Below are positions 40,471 through 48,908 of a stretch of 51,832 nucleotides of DNA, piece after piece. Origin of the DNA: Nitrososphaerota archaeon (GTDB taxonomy: Archaea; Thermoproteota; Nitrososphaeria; Nitrososphaerales; UBA183); assembly GCA_029785625.1 (NCBI GenBank), contig JAFLZI010000002.1:1-51832 (forward strand), given 5' to 3'. The notes under the pieces were generated by a model. It was not told the origin of the DNA. It worked only from the letters and a program-made list of their open reading frames with translations, and searched no databases. The first letter of the stretch is position 1. Every line of letters begins with the position of its first letter. Position numbers and translations under genes: made by a program.

Positions 40471-41418
40471 ATGAGCATCTGGAGCGCGAGCAGGGACGAG
40501 GGTTTCAGGACCTCCTGCCCCGTCTGCGGCAACAGGCTGATCGGGGACTCAGAGAAGGGGGAGCAGGTCTGCCCCACCTGCGGCTACGTCACCCTGGCGC
40601 CCGCGGACTCCGGCCCCGAGTGGAAGGCCATGGACCTGGAGGAGAAGAACAAGCGGGTGAGGGTGGGCGCGCCGACGACGCTGGCGCTCCACGACTTCGG
40701 GCTCAGCACCGAGATAGGGAGGACGATGCGCGACTCCCACGGCAAGTACCTCGACCCCGCCATGAGGGCGACGGTGGAGAAGATGAGGAAGTGGCAGAGC
40801 AGGTCCAGGACGATCAACAGCGAGGAGCGCGGGCTCTCCAACGTCCTCTCGAAGATAAGCGAGCTCTGCGACGCGCTGAGCCTCCCTGACAACGTCGCCG
40901 AGACCGCTGCCCAGATCTACAGGACCTCGGCCAAGAAGAAGGTTGCCAAGAGCAAGTCCATCCTTGGCATGACGGCGGCCACGGTGTACCTGGCGTGCAG
41001 GAAGTGCGGGGTCTCCCGCTCCCTCAAGGAGGTGGCCAGGGCGGCCGGGATGGAGAAGGGGAGCGTGGCCCGCTACTTCAGGCTGGTCCTGAAGGAAGTG
41101 GAGAAGGAGTACGTCCCTCCCCCGTCGGTGGAGAAGTACATCTCCAAGCTGGTTAACATAGCCAAGATCGACCCCAAGGTCGAGCACCTCGCCCTGACCC
41201 TGTCCCGAAAGACCAGCGACTCCAGGATCTCGAGCGGGAAGGCCCCCGCTGGCCTCGCTGCCGCCTACGTCTACCTCTCGTCAGTCATGGTGGGGGCGCA
41301 TCTCCCCCAGAGGGAGGTGGCGGAGTTCGCCGAGGTGACCGAGGTGACCGTAAGAAATAGGTGCAGGGAGATATTGGACAACTACGTGATCAGGCAGGAG
41401 TTCATGCCGCCAAAATGA
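40471..41418 (+). CDS. tfb: Transcription initiation factor TFB
   Basis: This 315-aa TFIIB homologue recruits RNA polymerase to TBP-bound promoters. The N-terminal zinc ribbon has CPVCG (residues 16-20) and CPTCG (residues 34-38). The B-finger/reader region contains KRVRVGAPTTLALHDFGLST. Two cyclin-like repeats follow (about residues 125-215 and 225-310), each with its DNA-recognition helix, such as REVAEFAEVTEVTVRNR in the second. ATG 40471 follows gar1. It overlaps the TFE-beta gene by 4 nt, so two initiation factors are co-expressed. Confidence 0.95.
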   Translation: MSIWSASRDEGFRTSCPVCGNRLIGDSEKGEQVCPTCGYVTLAPADSGPEWKAMDLEEKNKRVRVGAPTTLALHDFGLSTEIGRTMRDSHGKYLDPAMRATVEKMRKWQSRSRTINSEERGLSNVLSKISELCDALSLPDNVAETAAQIYRTSAKKKVAKSKSILGMTAATVYLACRKCGVSRSLKEVARAAGMEKGSVARYFRLVLKEVEKEYVPPPSVEKYISKLVNIAKIDPKVEHLALTLSRKTSDSRISSGKAPAGLAAAYVYLSSVMVGAHLPQREVAEFAEVTEVTVRNRCREILDNYVIRQEFMPPK

Positions 41419-41909
41419 AGCAGAAGAAACCGGTCAGCAAGGAGGGGCCCAAGAGGCAGCCCAGGCCCCGCCAGAAGAAGGAGGCCGAGCCAGAACAGCC
41501 GGTCGAGAGGACGGAGGAGGAGCTGGTCGACCTCACCTCCAGGGTCTACAAGCTGGTGGTCGAGAGGGGCAGGGACGGGGTCCTGCAGAGCGAGATTTGG
41601 AAGGAGCTCGGCCTCACCAGCAGGGACGGGTCGAGGCTGGCGATAAGGCTGGAGAGGAGGGGGCTGATCGGGAGGGTGAAGGTCTTGGAGGACGGCCGCT
41701 GGACCTACAAGCTCACCCCGCTCAGGTTCCCCACCGACATGACCTCCATAGAGAAGGCCCCCTGCATCATCTGCCAGTACGAGCCGAAGTGCTCCATCGA
41801 AGGGGAGATCAGCCCCTACGTCTGCCCGTGGATAGGCCCCTGGGTGGTCCAGGAGGCCATGGCCGCGCGCTCCGGGGCGCCCGACCCCGAGCCGGTCCCA
41901 GCAAGGTAG
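41415..41909 (+). CDS. Transcription factor E beta subunit (RPC34/RPC39 homologue)
   Basis: This 164-aa protein has a winged-helix domain (residues about 38-105: LTSRVYKLVVERG, LQSEIWKELGLTSRDGSRLA, LERRGLIGR) and a C-terminal four-Cys motif (APCIICQYEPKCS, then YVCPWIGPW), matching the cubane [4Fe-4S] domain of archaeal TFE-beta. That factor joins TFE-alpha to help open promoters. The first 35 residues are a basic Lys/Arg/Pro tail. ATG 41415 overlaps the tfb stop. The factor is missing from many Euryarchaeota, which supports a TACK origin. Confidence 0.85.
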   Translation: MKQKKPVSKEGPKRQPRPRQKKEAEPEQPVERTEEELVDLTSRVYKLVVERGRDGVLQSEIWKELGLTSRDGSRLAIRLERRGLIGRVKVLEDGRWTYKLTPLRFPTDMTSIEKAPCIICQYEPKCSIEGEISPYVCPWIGPWVVQEAMAARSGAPDPEPVPAR

Positions 41910-41918
41910 TCCCAGGCC

Positions 41919-42326
41919 ATGGCGAAGAAAGACACGAAGGCCCTGATAGACGCGGCCAGGAAGGCGCGCGAGAACGCCTACTCCCCCTACTCCGGGGTCA
42001 AGATAGGGGCCGCGGTCCTCACGTCTGACGGTTCGGTCTACACCGGGGCTAACATAGAGAACGCCTCCTACGGACTCTCCTGCTGTGCCGAGAGGACGGC
42101 GATGTTCAAGGCCGTGTCCGAGGGGGCGGGGAAGATCTTGGCCATAGCAGTGGTGGGCAAGTCCGAGCAGTTCACGAGGCCCTGCGGCGCCTGCAGGCAG
42201 GTGATGGTCGAGTTCAACCCAGCCATGACGGTGATGATGCGCGGCGTCGACGGCTTTGCAGAGGACGCGGTCGCGGAGTCCCTCCTCCCAACGCACTTCA
42301 ACCCCCCCGAACTCTCGAAGAGATGA
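41919..42326 (+). CDS. cdd: Cytidine deaminase
   Basis: This 135-aa zinc enzyme converts cytidine or deoxycytidine to the uridine form in pyrimidine salvage. The catalytic CAERTA (His replaced by Cys, as in tetrameric deaminases) and PCGACRQ supply three Cys ligands; the Glu of CAE is the proton shuttle. The N-terminal AYSPYSGVKIGAAV and the NIENASYGL segment are diagnostic. ATG 41919 lies 9 bp after the TFE-beta gene, and the stop overlaps rlmE by 4 nt. Confidence 0.93.
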   Translation: MAKKDTKALIDAARKARENAYSPYSGVKIGAAVLTSDGSVYTGANIENASYGLSCCAERTAMFKAVSEGAGKILAIAVVGKSEQFTRPCGACRQVMVEFNPAMTVMMRGVDGFAEDAVAESLLPTHFNPPELSKR

Positions 42327-42919
42327 GGCTGAGCGAGGCGCGCCGGGACCTGTACCGGCGCCTGGCCCGGGAGCAGGGGTACAAGAGCAGGGCCGCCTTC
42401 AAGCTCATAGAGGCCAACGAGCGATACGGGTTCATCCGGGAGGGGGACAGGGTGGCCGACTTCGGCGCCGCCCCGGGGGGGTGGCTCCAGGTCGCCTCCG
42501 CATTGGTCGGGACGGAGGGGTTGGTGGTAGGGGTGGACCTGAGCCCCATCCGCCTTCGGGAGAAGAACGTCGCCTCAATCAAGATGGACGTGCACGACCC
42601 CGCCGCGGCTGAAAGGGTGGCCCAGGCCCTCGGCGGGAAGGCTGACGTGGTCCTCTCCGACCTCGCGCCGACGGTCACCGGGGTCTGGGAGCTCGACCAG
42701 ACCAGGCAGATCGACCTGACCCTGAGGGTGCTGGATCTCTCCCGCTCGCTCCTGAAGGAGGGGGGGCGCGTCTACTGCAAGCTGTTCGAAGGGGCGGGGT
42801 CCCAGGGGGTCCGCGACGAGTTCCGGAGGAGGTTCAGCTCGGTCAGGGTCATCAAGCCCGCGGCCAGCAGGAACGAAAGCTCCGAGCTCTACTACCTGTG
42901 CGAAGGGATGAAGGACTGA
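42323..42919 (+). CDS. rlmE: 23S rRNA (uridine-2'-O)-methyltransferase RlmE/FtsJ
   Basis: This 198-aa enzyme methylates the ribose of a 23S rRNA uridine in the A-loop, using SAM. It begins with RDLYRRLAREQGYKSRAAFK, including the catalytic Lys. The SAM motif is VADFGAAPGGWLQVA, and the catalytic Asp is in LSDLAP. VYCKLFEG has the third catalytic Lys. The family K-D-K-E tetrad looks complete with NESSELYYLC. ATG 42323 overlaps the cdd stop. Confidence 0.93.
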   Translation: MRLSEARRDLYRRLAREQGYKSRAAFKLIEANERYGFIREGDRVADFGAAPGGWLQVASALVGTEGLVVGVDLSPIRLREKNVASIKMDVHDPAAAERVAQALGGKADVVLSDLAPTVTGVWELDQTRQIDLTLRVLDLSRSLLKEGGRVYCKLFEGAGSQGVRDEFRRRFSSVRVIKPAASRNESSELYYLCEGMKD

Positions 42920-42928
42920 CCGAGCCCC

Positions 42929-44080
42929 TCAGGGGGCGGGGCCCGCTCCAGCCGCTGCCTTGACCGCTCTGACGACCTCGGCGTAGCCGGCGTCCGTCTT
43001 CAGTCCCTTCTTCTCGAACGGTGTCCGCGCCACCCTGTGCCCGGCGTCGACCAGGGCCCTGTATATCCTGTCCTCGGGGGCAGAAGCCACCTTCAGCGAC
43101 GAGCAGACCCTCTCCAGGCTGAAGCTCCAGGGGGGGAAGCCGTCGACCCCGTCCAGGGACCCGAGGGTCTCAGCGGCCCCCGCCATCCCCATCTCGCGCG
43201 CCTTCCGGGCGGCAGATCGGACGGTCTCCTCCTCGGTGACGTTCCCGGCCCAGAGAGGGCCCGCTACCCTGGCCCTCTTCCCGCAGCTGGGGCACCCCGC
43301 CTCCGGGGACGCCGATCGCTGCGTCTCGCCGCAGCGCGAGCACCAGGTCACGTACCCCATCCCCTTGAGGGCGGCGTCCGCCCTGGACGCCCCCGCCCTG
43401 ACCCGCACGAATACCCTCAGGTAGTGCCTGGTCGAGTGGGCGGCCACAGGGGAGGCGCCTATGTCCACCATGGCCCCCAGCCTGGCGACCGCTCCGAAGA
43501 GCAGCCTTATCCCCGTCTCATGGTGGAAGTGGTTGTTGAGCGGCGCCCCGCCGTACCTCCTCTTGCACGTCCCCTCGTGGACGCCGCAGAGGACCGCCGT
43601 GTCCGTGGCCGTGAGGGACAGCACCCCCCCGTCGGAGGTCGCGGCCAGCGCCCCCTGGATGTGGCGGGCCGGGGTCCCGAAGGGGTCGACGTCGACATAG
43701 TCGAACCGCTTGTCCCTCCCGAACCTGGTCGCCAGGAACGCGTTGGTCTCAGAGGGCTCGAAGGTGCATCTCTCTGCCACACGGTTCAGTGCCGCCGCCC
43801 TCCTGGCGGCACCCAGCGCCTCGGCGTTGAAGTCCACGAGGGTCACCGACGCCACCCCCGGGTCTTCCCTGGCGACTCGCAGCCCCCTGGCCCCCACCCC
43901 GGCGGTCGAGTCGCAGAAGGTCTCCCCCCCGTCCGCCGCGGTCAGCGCGACCGTGATGTCGCGGTTGAGTGACGCGGCCGGGTTGAAGAACACGGGAGAG
44001 GTAGGGGGCGGGTCTGCTGTGATGCTCGCCTGGGGGACGAGGAGGGTCGTCTTCCCCTCGACGTGGCGGACCAACTTCAA
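42929..44080 (-). CDS. trm1: tRNA (guanine26-N2)-dimethyltransferase Trm1
   Basis: This 383-aa SAM-dependent enzyme makes m2,2G26 in tRNA. FFNPAASLNRDITVAL is the family N-terminal motif; DSTAGVGARGLRVA is the SAM loop; and DYVDVDPFGTPARHI contains the DPFG active-site motif. A four-Cys zinc site is visible (CSRCG and CPSCG, near residues 245-265). The C-terminal domain with FPPWSFSLERVCSSLK helps tRNA binding. The start is TTG 44080, divergent from the THEP1 gene, with GTTAAACA near 44103-44110 as a shared promoter box. Confidence 0.93.
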   Translation of the reverse strand: MKLVRHVEGKTTLLVPQASITADPPPTSPVFFNPAASLNRDITVALTAADGGETFCDSTAGVGARGLRVAREDPGVASVTLVDFNAEALGAARRAAALNRVAERCTFEPSETNAFLATRFGRDKRFDYVDVDPFGTPARHIQGALAATSDGGVLSLTATDTAVLCGVHEGTCKRRYGGAPLNNHFHHETGIRLLFGAVARLGAMVDIGASPVAAHSTRHYLRVFVRVRAGASRADAALKGMGYVTWCSRCGETQRSASPEAGCPSCGKRARVAGPLWAGNVTEEETVRSAARKAREMGMAGAAETLGSLDGVDGFPPWSFSLERVCSSLKVASAPEDRIYRALVDAGHRVARTPFEKKGLKTDAGYAEVVRAVKAAAGAGPAP

Positions 44081-44164
44081 TGGGGGCCGGCGCGGCGCCC
44101 CCGGTGTTTAACGGTTCTACCGCCTCGGCTAGATTCATGTAGCCCCGGTGGGGAGGATCGCGGG

Positions 44165-44713
44165 TTGTCCAAGCTCTACCTCGTGACAGGTCCCCCGGGG
44201 GTGGGGAAGTCCACCGTGGTCTCGAATGTGGTCCTCAAGCTGAAGAGCGCGGGGGTTATAGTCGGAGGGTGCACCGCCTCGGAGACCAGGTCCGGGGGCG
44301 CGAGGACCGGTTTCGATGTGACTGACCTGACCAGCGGGAGGAAGGGGATGCTCGCGTCGGTGGACTCCAAGTTCGGCCCCAGGGTCGGGAGGTACAGGGT
44401 CAACCTCACCGACCTCGCGTCCGTGGCGGCCGGGGGACTCGAGGCGGCGACCCACTCCTCGGAGCTCATAGTGATCGACGAGGTCGGCCCCATGGAGCTC
44501 GTCAGCCCCGACTTCAGGCGGGCGGTAAGGAAGTGCGTAGCGTCGGGGAAACCCGTCCTCGCCGTGGTCCATGAAAGGCTCGACGACGACCTTCTCAACG
44601 AGCTGAGGGCCGGCGCCGAGCAGATATTCGCGCTCACCGTGGAGAACAGGGACGACGCCTCTGACAGCCTCGCCTCGGTCCTCCTGGCCGCAGCCGGGGG
44701 ACCGAAGGTCTAG
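44165..44713 (+). CDS. Nucleoside-triphosphatase THEP1-like
   Basis: This 182-aa P-loop enzyme has Walker A GPPGVGKS (near residue 9), ASETRSGGARTGFDV and Walker B ELIVIDEVGPMEL, matching THEP1 family NTPases that hydrolyse ATP and GTP and are linked to nucleotide clean-up. The physiological role is not settled for the family. The start is TTG 44165, directly before the conserved KLYLVTG strand. The last base of its stop is the first base of rnhB. Confidence 0.88.
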   Translation: MSKLYLVTGPPGVGKSTVVSNVVLKLKSAGVIVGGCTASETRSGGARTGFDVTDLTSGRKGMLASVDSKFGPRVGRYRVNLTDLASVAAGGLEAATHSSELIVIDEVGPMELVSPDFRRAVRKCVASGKPVLAVVHERLDDDLLNELRAGAEQIFALTVENRDDASDSLASVLLAAAGGPKV

Positions 44714-45378
44714 TGGGTCCAAGGGTCGTCGGAGGGGTGGACGAAGCCGGGAGGGGGTGCCTCCTGGGCGCCCTGGTCGTCGCAGGCGTATCTGCCTCCC
44801 CGGCGGGGGTGAAGCGGCTGAAGGAGCTGGGGGTCAAGGACTCGAAGAAGCTTTCGCCGAGGAGGCGCGAGGCCCTCTACCCGGAGATCCTCAGGGCCGC
44901 CGAACGGGTCCGCTGGGCCAGCATCCCGCCTTCAGAGATCGACGCCGTCGTCTTCCGCGGAGAGAAGCTGAGAAAGCTGAACTACCTGGAGGCGACCTAT
45001 TTCGCAAAGGTGATCGACCAGCTCGGGGCGGGGAGGGTGACCGTGGACGCGGCAGACGTCTTTCCAGAGAGGTTCGCGAGGGACGTGTCGAGCAACCTGA
45101 AGTCGAGGTGCCGGGTGAAGGCGTTCCACAAGGCCGACAGGGACTTCATCGTAGTCTCAGCGGCTTCCGTAGTCGCCAAGGTGGAGAGGGACAGGCAGGT
45201 CGCCCTGCTGAAGGAGGCCCACGGGGACTTCGGCTCAGGCTACCCGTCGGACCCGGCTACGAAGTCGTTCTTCGCGGAGTGGCTGAGGCGCGAGGCCGCC
45301 CTCCCTGACTTCGTCAGGAAGAGCTGGAAGTCATGGTCGAGGTACGCCAGGCTCCCGGGCGCGAGCTCCGGCCGGTGA
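44713..45378 (+). CDS. rnhB: Ribonuclease HII
   Basis: This 221-aa nuclease removes RNA from RNA:DNA hybrids and single ribonucleotides. The catalytic acidic residues are in VDEAGRG (Asp and Glu near residue 10), DAADV (Asp near residue 115) and the HKADRDFIVVSAASVVAKV region (Asp near residue 140). The conserved KDSKKLSPRRRE segment is present. The start is GTG 44713, overlapping the THEP1 stop by one base, so the two are co-translated. It converges on the fibrillarin gene. Confidence 0.93.
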   Translation: MGPRVVGGVDEAGRGCLLGALVVAGVSASPAGVKRLKELGVKDSKKLSPRRREALYPEILRAAERVRWASIPPSEIDAVVFRGEKLRKLNYLEATYFAKVIDQLGAGRVTVDAADVFPERFARDVSSNLKSRCRVKAFHKADRDFIVVSAASVVAKVERDRQVALLKEAHGDFGSGYPSDPATKSFFAEWLRREAALPDFVRKSWKSWSRYARLPGASSGR

Positions 45379-45426
45379 GGGCCAGCTCCTGCTCGCCCGG
45401 AAGGGCTGAAGGGCGGCCGTCGGGGT

Positions 45427-46086
45427 CTACTTGGCAGCCACGGCGTAGATGAGCGCGTGGTCCTTCTCGAAGGGGCTGAGCTCTATCATTGTCTTCACCT
45501 CGAATCCTCCGGCCACCAGCTTCTCCCTCTCCTCTCTGAACACCCTCTCCGGGTCCTTGAGGACGTCTATGCTCCTGGACTTAACCACCAGAAGGAGGGT
45601 CCCCCCTGGCTTCAGCAGCGCCGCGCAGTTGGCGATGGCGATCTCCGTCTGGTCCGGCTGGGCGATGTCGCAGTATACAACGTCCACCTTCGCCACCGAG
45701 TACTTCGAAGGGTCCCTGGCGTCCGCGACGAACGGGATGACGTTCATCCTCTCCCTGGCCACCCTCTCGACGAACTCCCTTGCGACCCTGGGGGAGAACT
45801 CGACCCCCACCACCAGCCCCCCCGGTCCCACCAGGTCGGAGACGTGCGAGATCGTCGTCCCGGTCGAAGCCCCGAGGTAGAGGACCTTCCCACCCTCCCC
45901 GACGACCGTGCCAGGGAGGCCCTTGATCACTGCCGCGGCCAGCTTGCTCCTGAACGGGTCCCAGGTCCTGAACTCCGACCCTCCCCTCTGCAGGAGGTCC
46001 TCGTTGTAGACCTTCTTCCCGGGGACGAGGTTCTGGGTGAGCAGCGCCGTCCTCCCCATCCTCTCCTCCCTCAGGAGGCGGCTCAT
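45427..46086 (-). CDS. flpA: Fibrillarin-like rRNA/tRNA 2'-O-methyltransferase
   Basis: This 219-aa methyltransferase works in box C/D guide RNPs. Signatures are VYNEDLLQRGGSEFRTWDPFRSKLAA, VLYLGASTGTTISHVSDL (SAM loop) and VDVVYCDIAQPDQTE, with the catalytic Asp. ATG 46086 overlaps the nop5 stop (ATGA), so the two partner proteins are coupled. L7Ae, the third partner, is not in the window. Confidence 0.95.
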   Translation of the reverse strand: MSRLLREERMGRTALLTQNLVPGKKVYNEDLLQRGGSEFRTWDPFRSKLAAAVIKGLPGTVVGEGGKVLYLGASTGTTISHVSDLVGPGGLVVGVEFSPRVAREFVERVARERMNVIPFVADARDPSKYSVAKVDVVYCDIAQPDQTEIAIANCAALLKPGGTLLLVVKSRSIDVLKDPERVFREEREKLVAGGFEVKTMIELSPFEKDHALIYAVAAK

Positions 46087-46997
46087 CGCCTTCTGAACTT
46101 GTCTCGCCTCGGGGGCCGGCCTTCCCTTCTGGGCCTGTCCCTCCGCTCCGGCCGCCGCTGCGGCGGCTCCTTGTAGCGCTCCTTGATCCCCTCGAGCCTC
46201 TTGTCGAGCCCCGCCTTGATGGTGGGGTCCTCCGAGCCGCGGTAGTAGTCCACCCTGGCAGCGATGGCGATCTTGTTCGCCAGGGTCCTGGCTATCTTCC
46301 CCCTCTGCCACTTGGGTGCGGTGTGCACCGCCTGGTGCTGGAAGAGGATGCCGTGCTTCGGGGGCCTCGCCCCGGTCCTCAGCGACCTGAAGAGCGCCTT
46401 CTCCGCCCCGAGTATCTGTATGGTGCTGGCAGGGATGATGGCCAGCCTGTCGAGCCCCCCGGCCTTGGCCATCAGCCGGGCACCTATGGTCGCCCCCGCG
46501 ACCTCGGCGACGTTGGGGGCCACCCTCTTCATCTGCGACTCCACGTAATCGTTCAGCCCGCCCCTCAGCGCGCTCAGCTGGACGGCGAGGGAAGCGAGGG
46601 ACCTTACCCGCGCGATGTCCCCGTCGGAGATGTCCCCCCCCTTCGACCTCTCCTTGGCCTCCATGATCGCTTCGACCTTCTTGTCTGTGAACCCCCTCCC
46701 GGCGAGAGCGTCGGCGGAGTAGCCGCCCCTCCCTCCGATCTCGGAGATCATCTTGCAGAGCACGACGTTGTCCTGCACCATCTGGGCCAGCTCGGGGAAG
46801 TGCAGCCCGTACCACTCGGACGCCCTGGTGGCCGTGATGTTCAGGTACTTGTCGGTGTCGTCCAGGGCCTGGATCGCCTGCACCAGGTGGAGGTCCGGCC
46901 GCGACGAGGCCTGCCGGATCGCCTCCTCGGCCGCGGCTATGCTCTTCTGCCTCAGCGCCTCGATGTCCTGGGCCTCGGGGGTCTCCTCGCTCGACAA
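46083..46997 (-). CDS. nop5: Nop5 (Nop56/58-like) C/D RNP core protein
   Basis: This 304-aa scaffold holds fibrillarin and the guide RNA. The coiled-coil domain spans residues about 50-150 and the Nop domain about 150-270 (APNVAEVAGATIGARLMAKA, ILGAEKALFRSLRTGARPPKHG). It ends in an Arg-rich tail (RRPERRDRPRREGR). The N-terminal fibrillarin-binding domain is shorter than in many homologues. The start is TTG 46997, preceded by a TATA-like TTTAATGG near 47023-47030 at leaderless distance. Confidence 0.93.
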   Translation of the reverse strand: MSSEETPEAQDIEALRQKSIAAAEEAIRQASSRPDLHLVQAIQALDDTDKYLNITATRASEWYGLHFPELAQMVQDNVVLCKMISEIGGRGGYSADALAGRGFTDKKVEAIMEAKERSKGGDISDGDIARVRSLASLAVQLSALRGGLNDYVESQMKRVAPNVAEVAGATIGARLMAKAGGLDRLAIIPASTIQILGAEKALFRSLRTGARPPKHGILFQHQAVHTAPKWQRGKIARTLANKIAIAARVDYYRGSEDPTIKAGLDKRLEGIKERYKEPPQRRPERRDRPRREGRPPRRDKFRRR

Positions 46998-47412
46998 AGC
47001 TGTCGGTCGCTTGCGGCTCTGGCCATTAAAGGGTTTCAGGAGAGTTACATTCGCAGTCCCGGCAGAGGAGCCCTCTCGCGAGCATTGTCACGCGGTCCTG
47101 GCTTTGCGCCGCTTTTCTGGGGTCTAGGCCCTCCTCTCAGAGCCGGATGCTTCCAATGGAACTGACGCTGATGTCGCATCCTCCGTGCAGAAAGCGACCA
47201 GGGGCGCCACCGAATGGTCGAAGGGCTAGGTCTGAAGCGGCATGGAGCGCCCGCCGCCGTATGAGGGCTCGGATCCAGGGTTGAGCGGCCCCCCCTTTCG
47301 GCGACGGCTCCAGCACGATAAGGGGCGCAGGGGCGAAATGCCGCACAGACACGGCCCATGGGGTTTCAGTCATGTCGGTGTAAAGTAGAGGTCGATGCCG
47401 ATCACCTGGGCG
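46998..47412. other. 415-bp stretch without a recognised gene
   Basis: Short frames on both strands lack recognisable content or starts. Apart from the nop5 promoter box at its left edge, nothing could be identified. An RNA gene cannot be excluded by eye. Confidence 0.5.
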
Positions 47413-47736
47413 TCAGATTGTAAGACGGGACGAACAGGTCCTGTATTGTAAGAAGGTTGTCAAGTTCACGTTCATTCCTCCCCACGAACACGTCGCGTAG
47501 CCAAGTCCATATCCAGTGTTGTTCACGCTGCCATAGGTCGCGCCGAGTCCGAACAGCCAGTAGGTGACTGACGAATGGCCTGGTTTGGCGAAGTAAACGC
47601 AACCGAAGGCACTGCGAAGATTGCAATTGGGGGGCGGTGCCGCAATGACGAAATTCGTTTGCATCATGGGGACGAGGAACAGGAAGGCGAGTACCACCGC
47701 TATCGCGGCGGCAGCAATTTTTGTCCTTCGTTCCAT
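47413..47736 (-). CDS. Small secreted or membrane-tethered protein, unknown
   Basis: This 107-aa protein starts with KIAAAAIAVVLAFLFLVPMM, a signal peptide or anchor. It continues with an exported-looking domain rich in Gly, Tyr and Asn with four Cys (NCNLRSAFGCVYF, CSWGG, RTCSS), possibly two disulfides. ATG 47736 fits a TATA-like GATTATATG at 47758-47766. The family is not recognised. Lower GC than its neighbours suggests a recently acquired or fast-evolving gene. Confidence 0.55.
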   Translation of the reverse strand: MERRTKIAAAAIAVVLAFLFLVPMMQTNFVIAAPPPNCNLRSAFGCVYFAKPGHSSVTYWLFGLGATYGSVNNTGYGLGYATCSWGGMNVNLTTFLQYRTCSSRLTI

Positions 47737-47820
47737 GCCCTCAAACGACGGCTGCGTTGCATATAATCCCTCCCAGCCGAGGGACCCTGCCATCCTGTCA
47801 TGGACTGCTAGGGCGAGAGG

Positions 47821-48165
47821 CTAGGTCGCGGTCAATAGCTTGCCCATTATCCAGGCTACGATCGCCGCCAAAACGCCTCCCACTCCGAGGAAGATGAACG
47901 TCCCCTCGACCCCCTGGATGATGGCGCAGGCGAGCACCAGCACCCCGTTGATCATGGGCTGCTGGACTCCGCACCAGTAGGTCTCCACCCCAGACTCGTA
48001 GATCGCGGCCGCGACCCCGGCGACGGCAAGGACCAGGAGCTCGACCGCTACCACCCCCGAGGCGCCTATCCCTCTCCGCGCGCCCCGGGCTGCGGCCAGG
48101 GCACGCATCGGCCCGCCCGGGCGGTCCGCCTCATCCGCAGTGGCCTCCCCCGCTCCCTGTGTCAT
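47821..48165 (-). CDS. Small membrane protein, unknown (partner of the upstream gene)
   Basis: This 114-aa protein has a basic cytoplasmic N-terminus and two or three membrane helices (about residues 37-56, 70-85 and 88-110). A single Cys and a Trp (TYWCGVQQP) lie between the first two. It is not recognised. ATG 48165 overlaps the stop of the next gene upstream, so the two small membrane proteins form an operon. Confidence 0.55.
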   Translation of the reverse strand: MTQGAGEATADEADRPGGPMRALAAARGARRGIGASGVVAVELLVLAVAGVAAAIYESGVETYWCGVQQPMINGVLVLACAIIQGVEGTFIFLGVGGVLAAIVAWIMGKLLTAT

Positions 48166-48395
48166 CGCCCCTCCCCCTGCCTGTCTTCGTGAGCCCCCCG
48201 GGCCAGGAATGCCACGTTCAGCGCCATCCCGGCGGCTCCGACAGCGAGGAGCAGGTCAGCGGAGGAGAGGAGCTCCCCGCGGGCAGAGGCCGCGGGGACC
48301 ATCGGTAGGACGGCGCTCTGGATGTACCACCCGAAAAGGCCCAACACGCCGAGAGTCCACGAGGCCAGCGCCGCCGCCCAGTAGAGGGCTTTCAT
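48162..48395 (-). CDS. Small membrane protein, unknown
   Basis: This 77-aa protein has two predicted helices (ALYWAAALASWTLGVLGLF and LLLAVGAAGMALNVAFLA) and a charged C-terminal tail. ATG 48395 directly follows GGAGGG; a TATA-like TTAAAGC near 48421-48427 lies upstream. It is co-translated with the following 114-aa membrane protein. No function can be assigned. Confidence 0.5.
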   Translation of the reverse strand: MKALYWAAALASWTLGVLGLFGWYIQSAVLPMVPAASARGELLSSADLLLAVGAAGMALNVAFLARGAHEDRQGEGR

Positions 48396-48563
48396 CCCTC
48401 CTGTCGCCGGTGGGTCTCTCGCTTTAAGATTGGCCGGCCAAGGAAGGTCGCCAGCCTTTCGTCCGCCATGTCCCATCCACGAGCCAGGGGGGGGCTCAAC
48501 CGACTCTACCCCGAGCCCGGGATGGGGCAGAGGCCCGTCGCCGCCGCGACATCCAACCTGGGG

Positions 48564-48908
48564 TCAGGCACACTTCTCAATCTCTTCCTTAAGGACCGAC
48601 CTGTGGCAGGTCGAGGGGTCCTTCTCCGTGCAGAGGAGGGTGATCGTCCCCTCCCTCGACTCCCTCGCCAGCTGGCGCAGGGCCCCCTCCTTCCCTTTCA
48701 ATGACTTCCTGTACTCCGCCCTGAACTCGTCCCGCGTCACCTTCCCCGACTTGTACCGCTTGATCAGCTCCCTGGGGGTCCCCAGTTCCTTCATCCAGAC
48801 GTCGACCCTCCCCTTGGAGACCCCCCTCGGCCAGAGCGTCATGACCAGGACCCGCTTGCCGTCTGAGGGTTCGGGAGGCGAGTATACCGATTTTTCGACC
48901 TTGATCAA
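48564..48908 (-). CDS. DUF488 family protein
   Basis: This 114-aa protein shows the family patterns RVLVMTLWPRGVSKGRVDVWMKELG, LIKRYKSGKVTRDEFRAEY and TLLCTEKDPSTCHRSVL, with two conserved Cys around the last motif. The biochemical role of DUF488 is not known. The start is TTG 48908 with a TATA-like AGTTTATTTTG near 48933-48943. No functional partner is adjacent. Confidence 0.85.
   Translation of the reverse strand: MIKVEKSVYSPPEPSDGKRVLVMTLWPRGVSKGRVDVWMKELGTPRELIKRYKSGKVTRDEFRAEYRKSLKGKEGALRQLARESREGTITLLCTEKDPSTCHRSVLKEEIEKCA

Noticed and set aside
47000..47400. Box C/D guide RNA near nop5-flpA
   Set aside because: C-like and D-like boxes appear only as single imperfect matches without proper C'/D' spacing.
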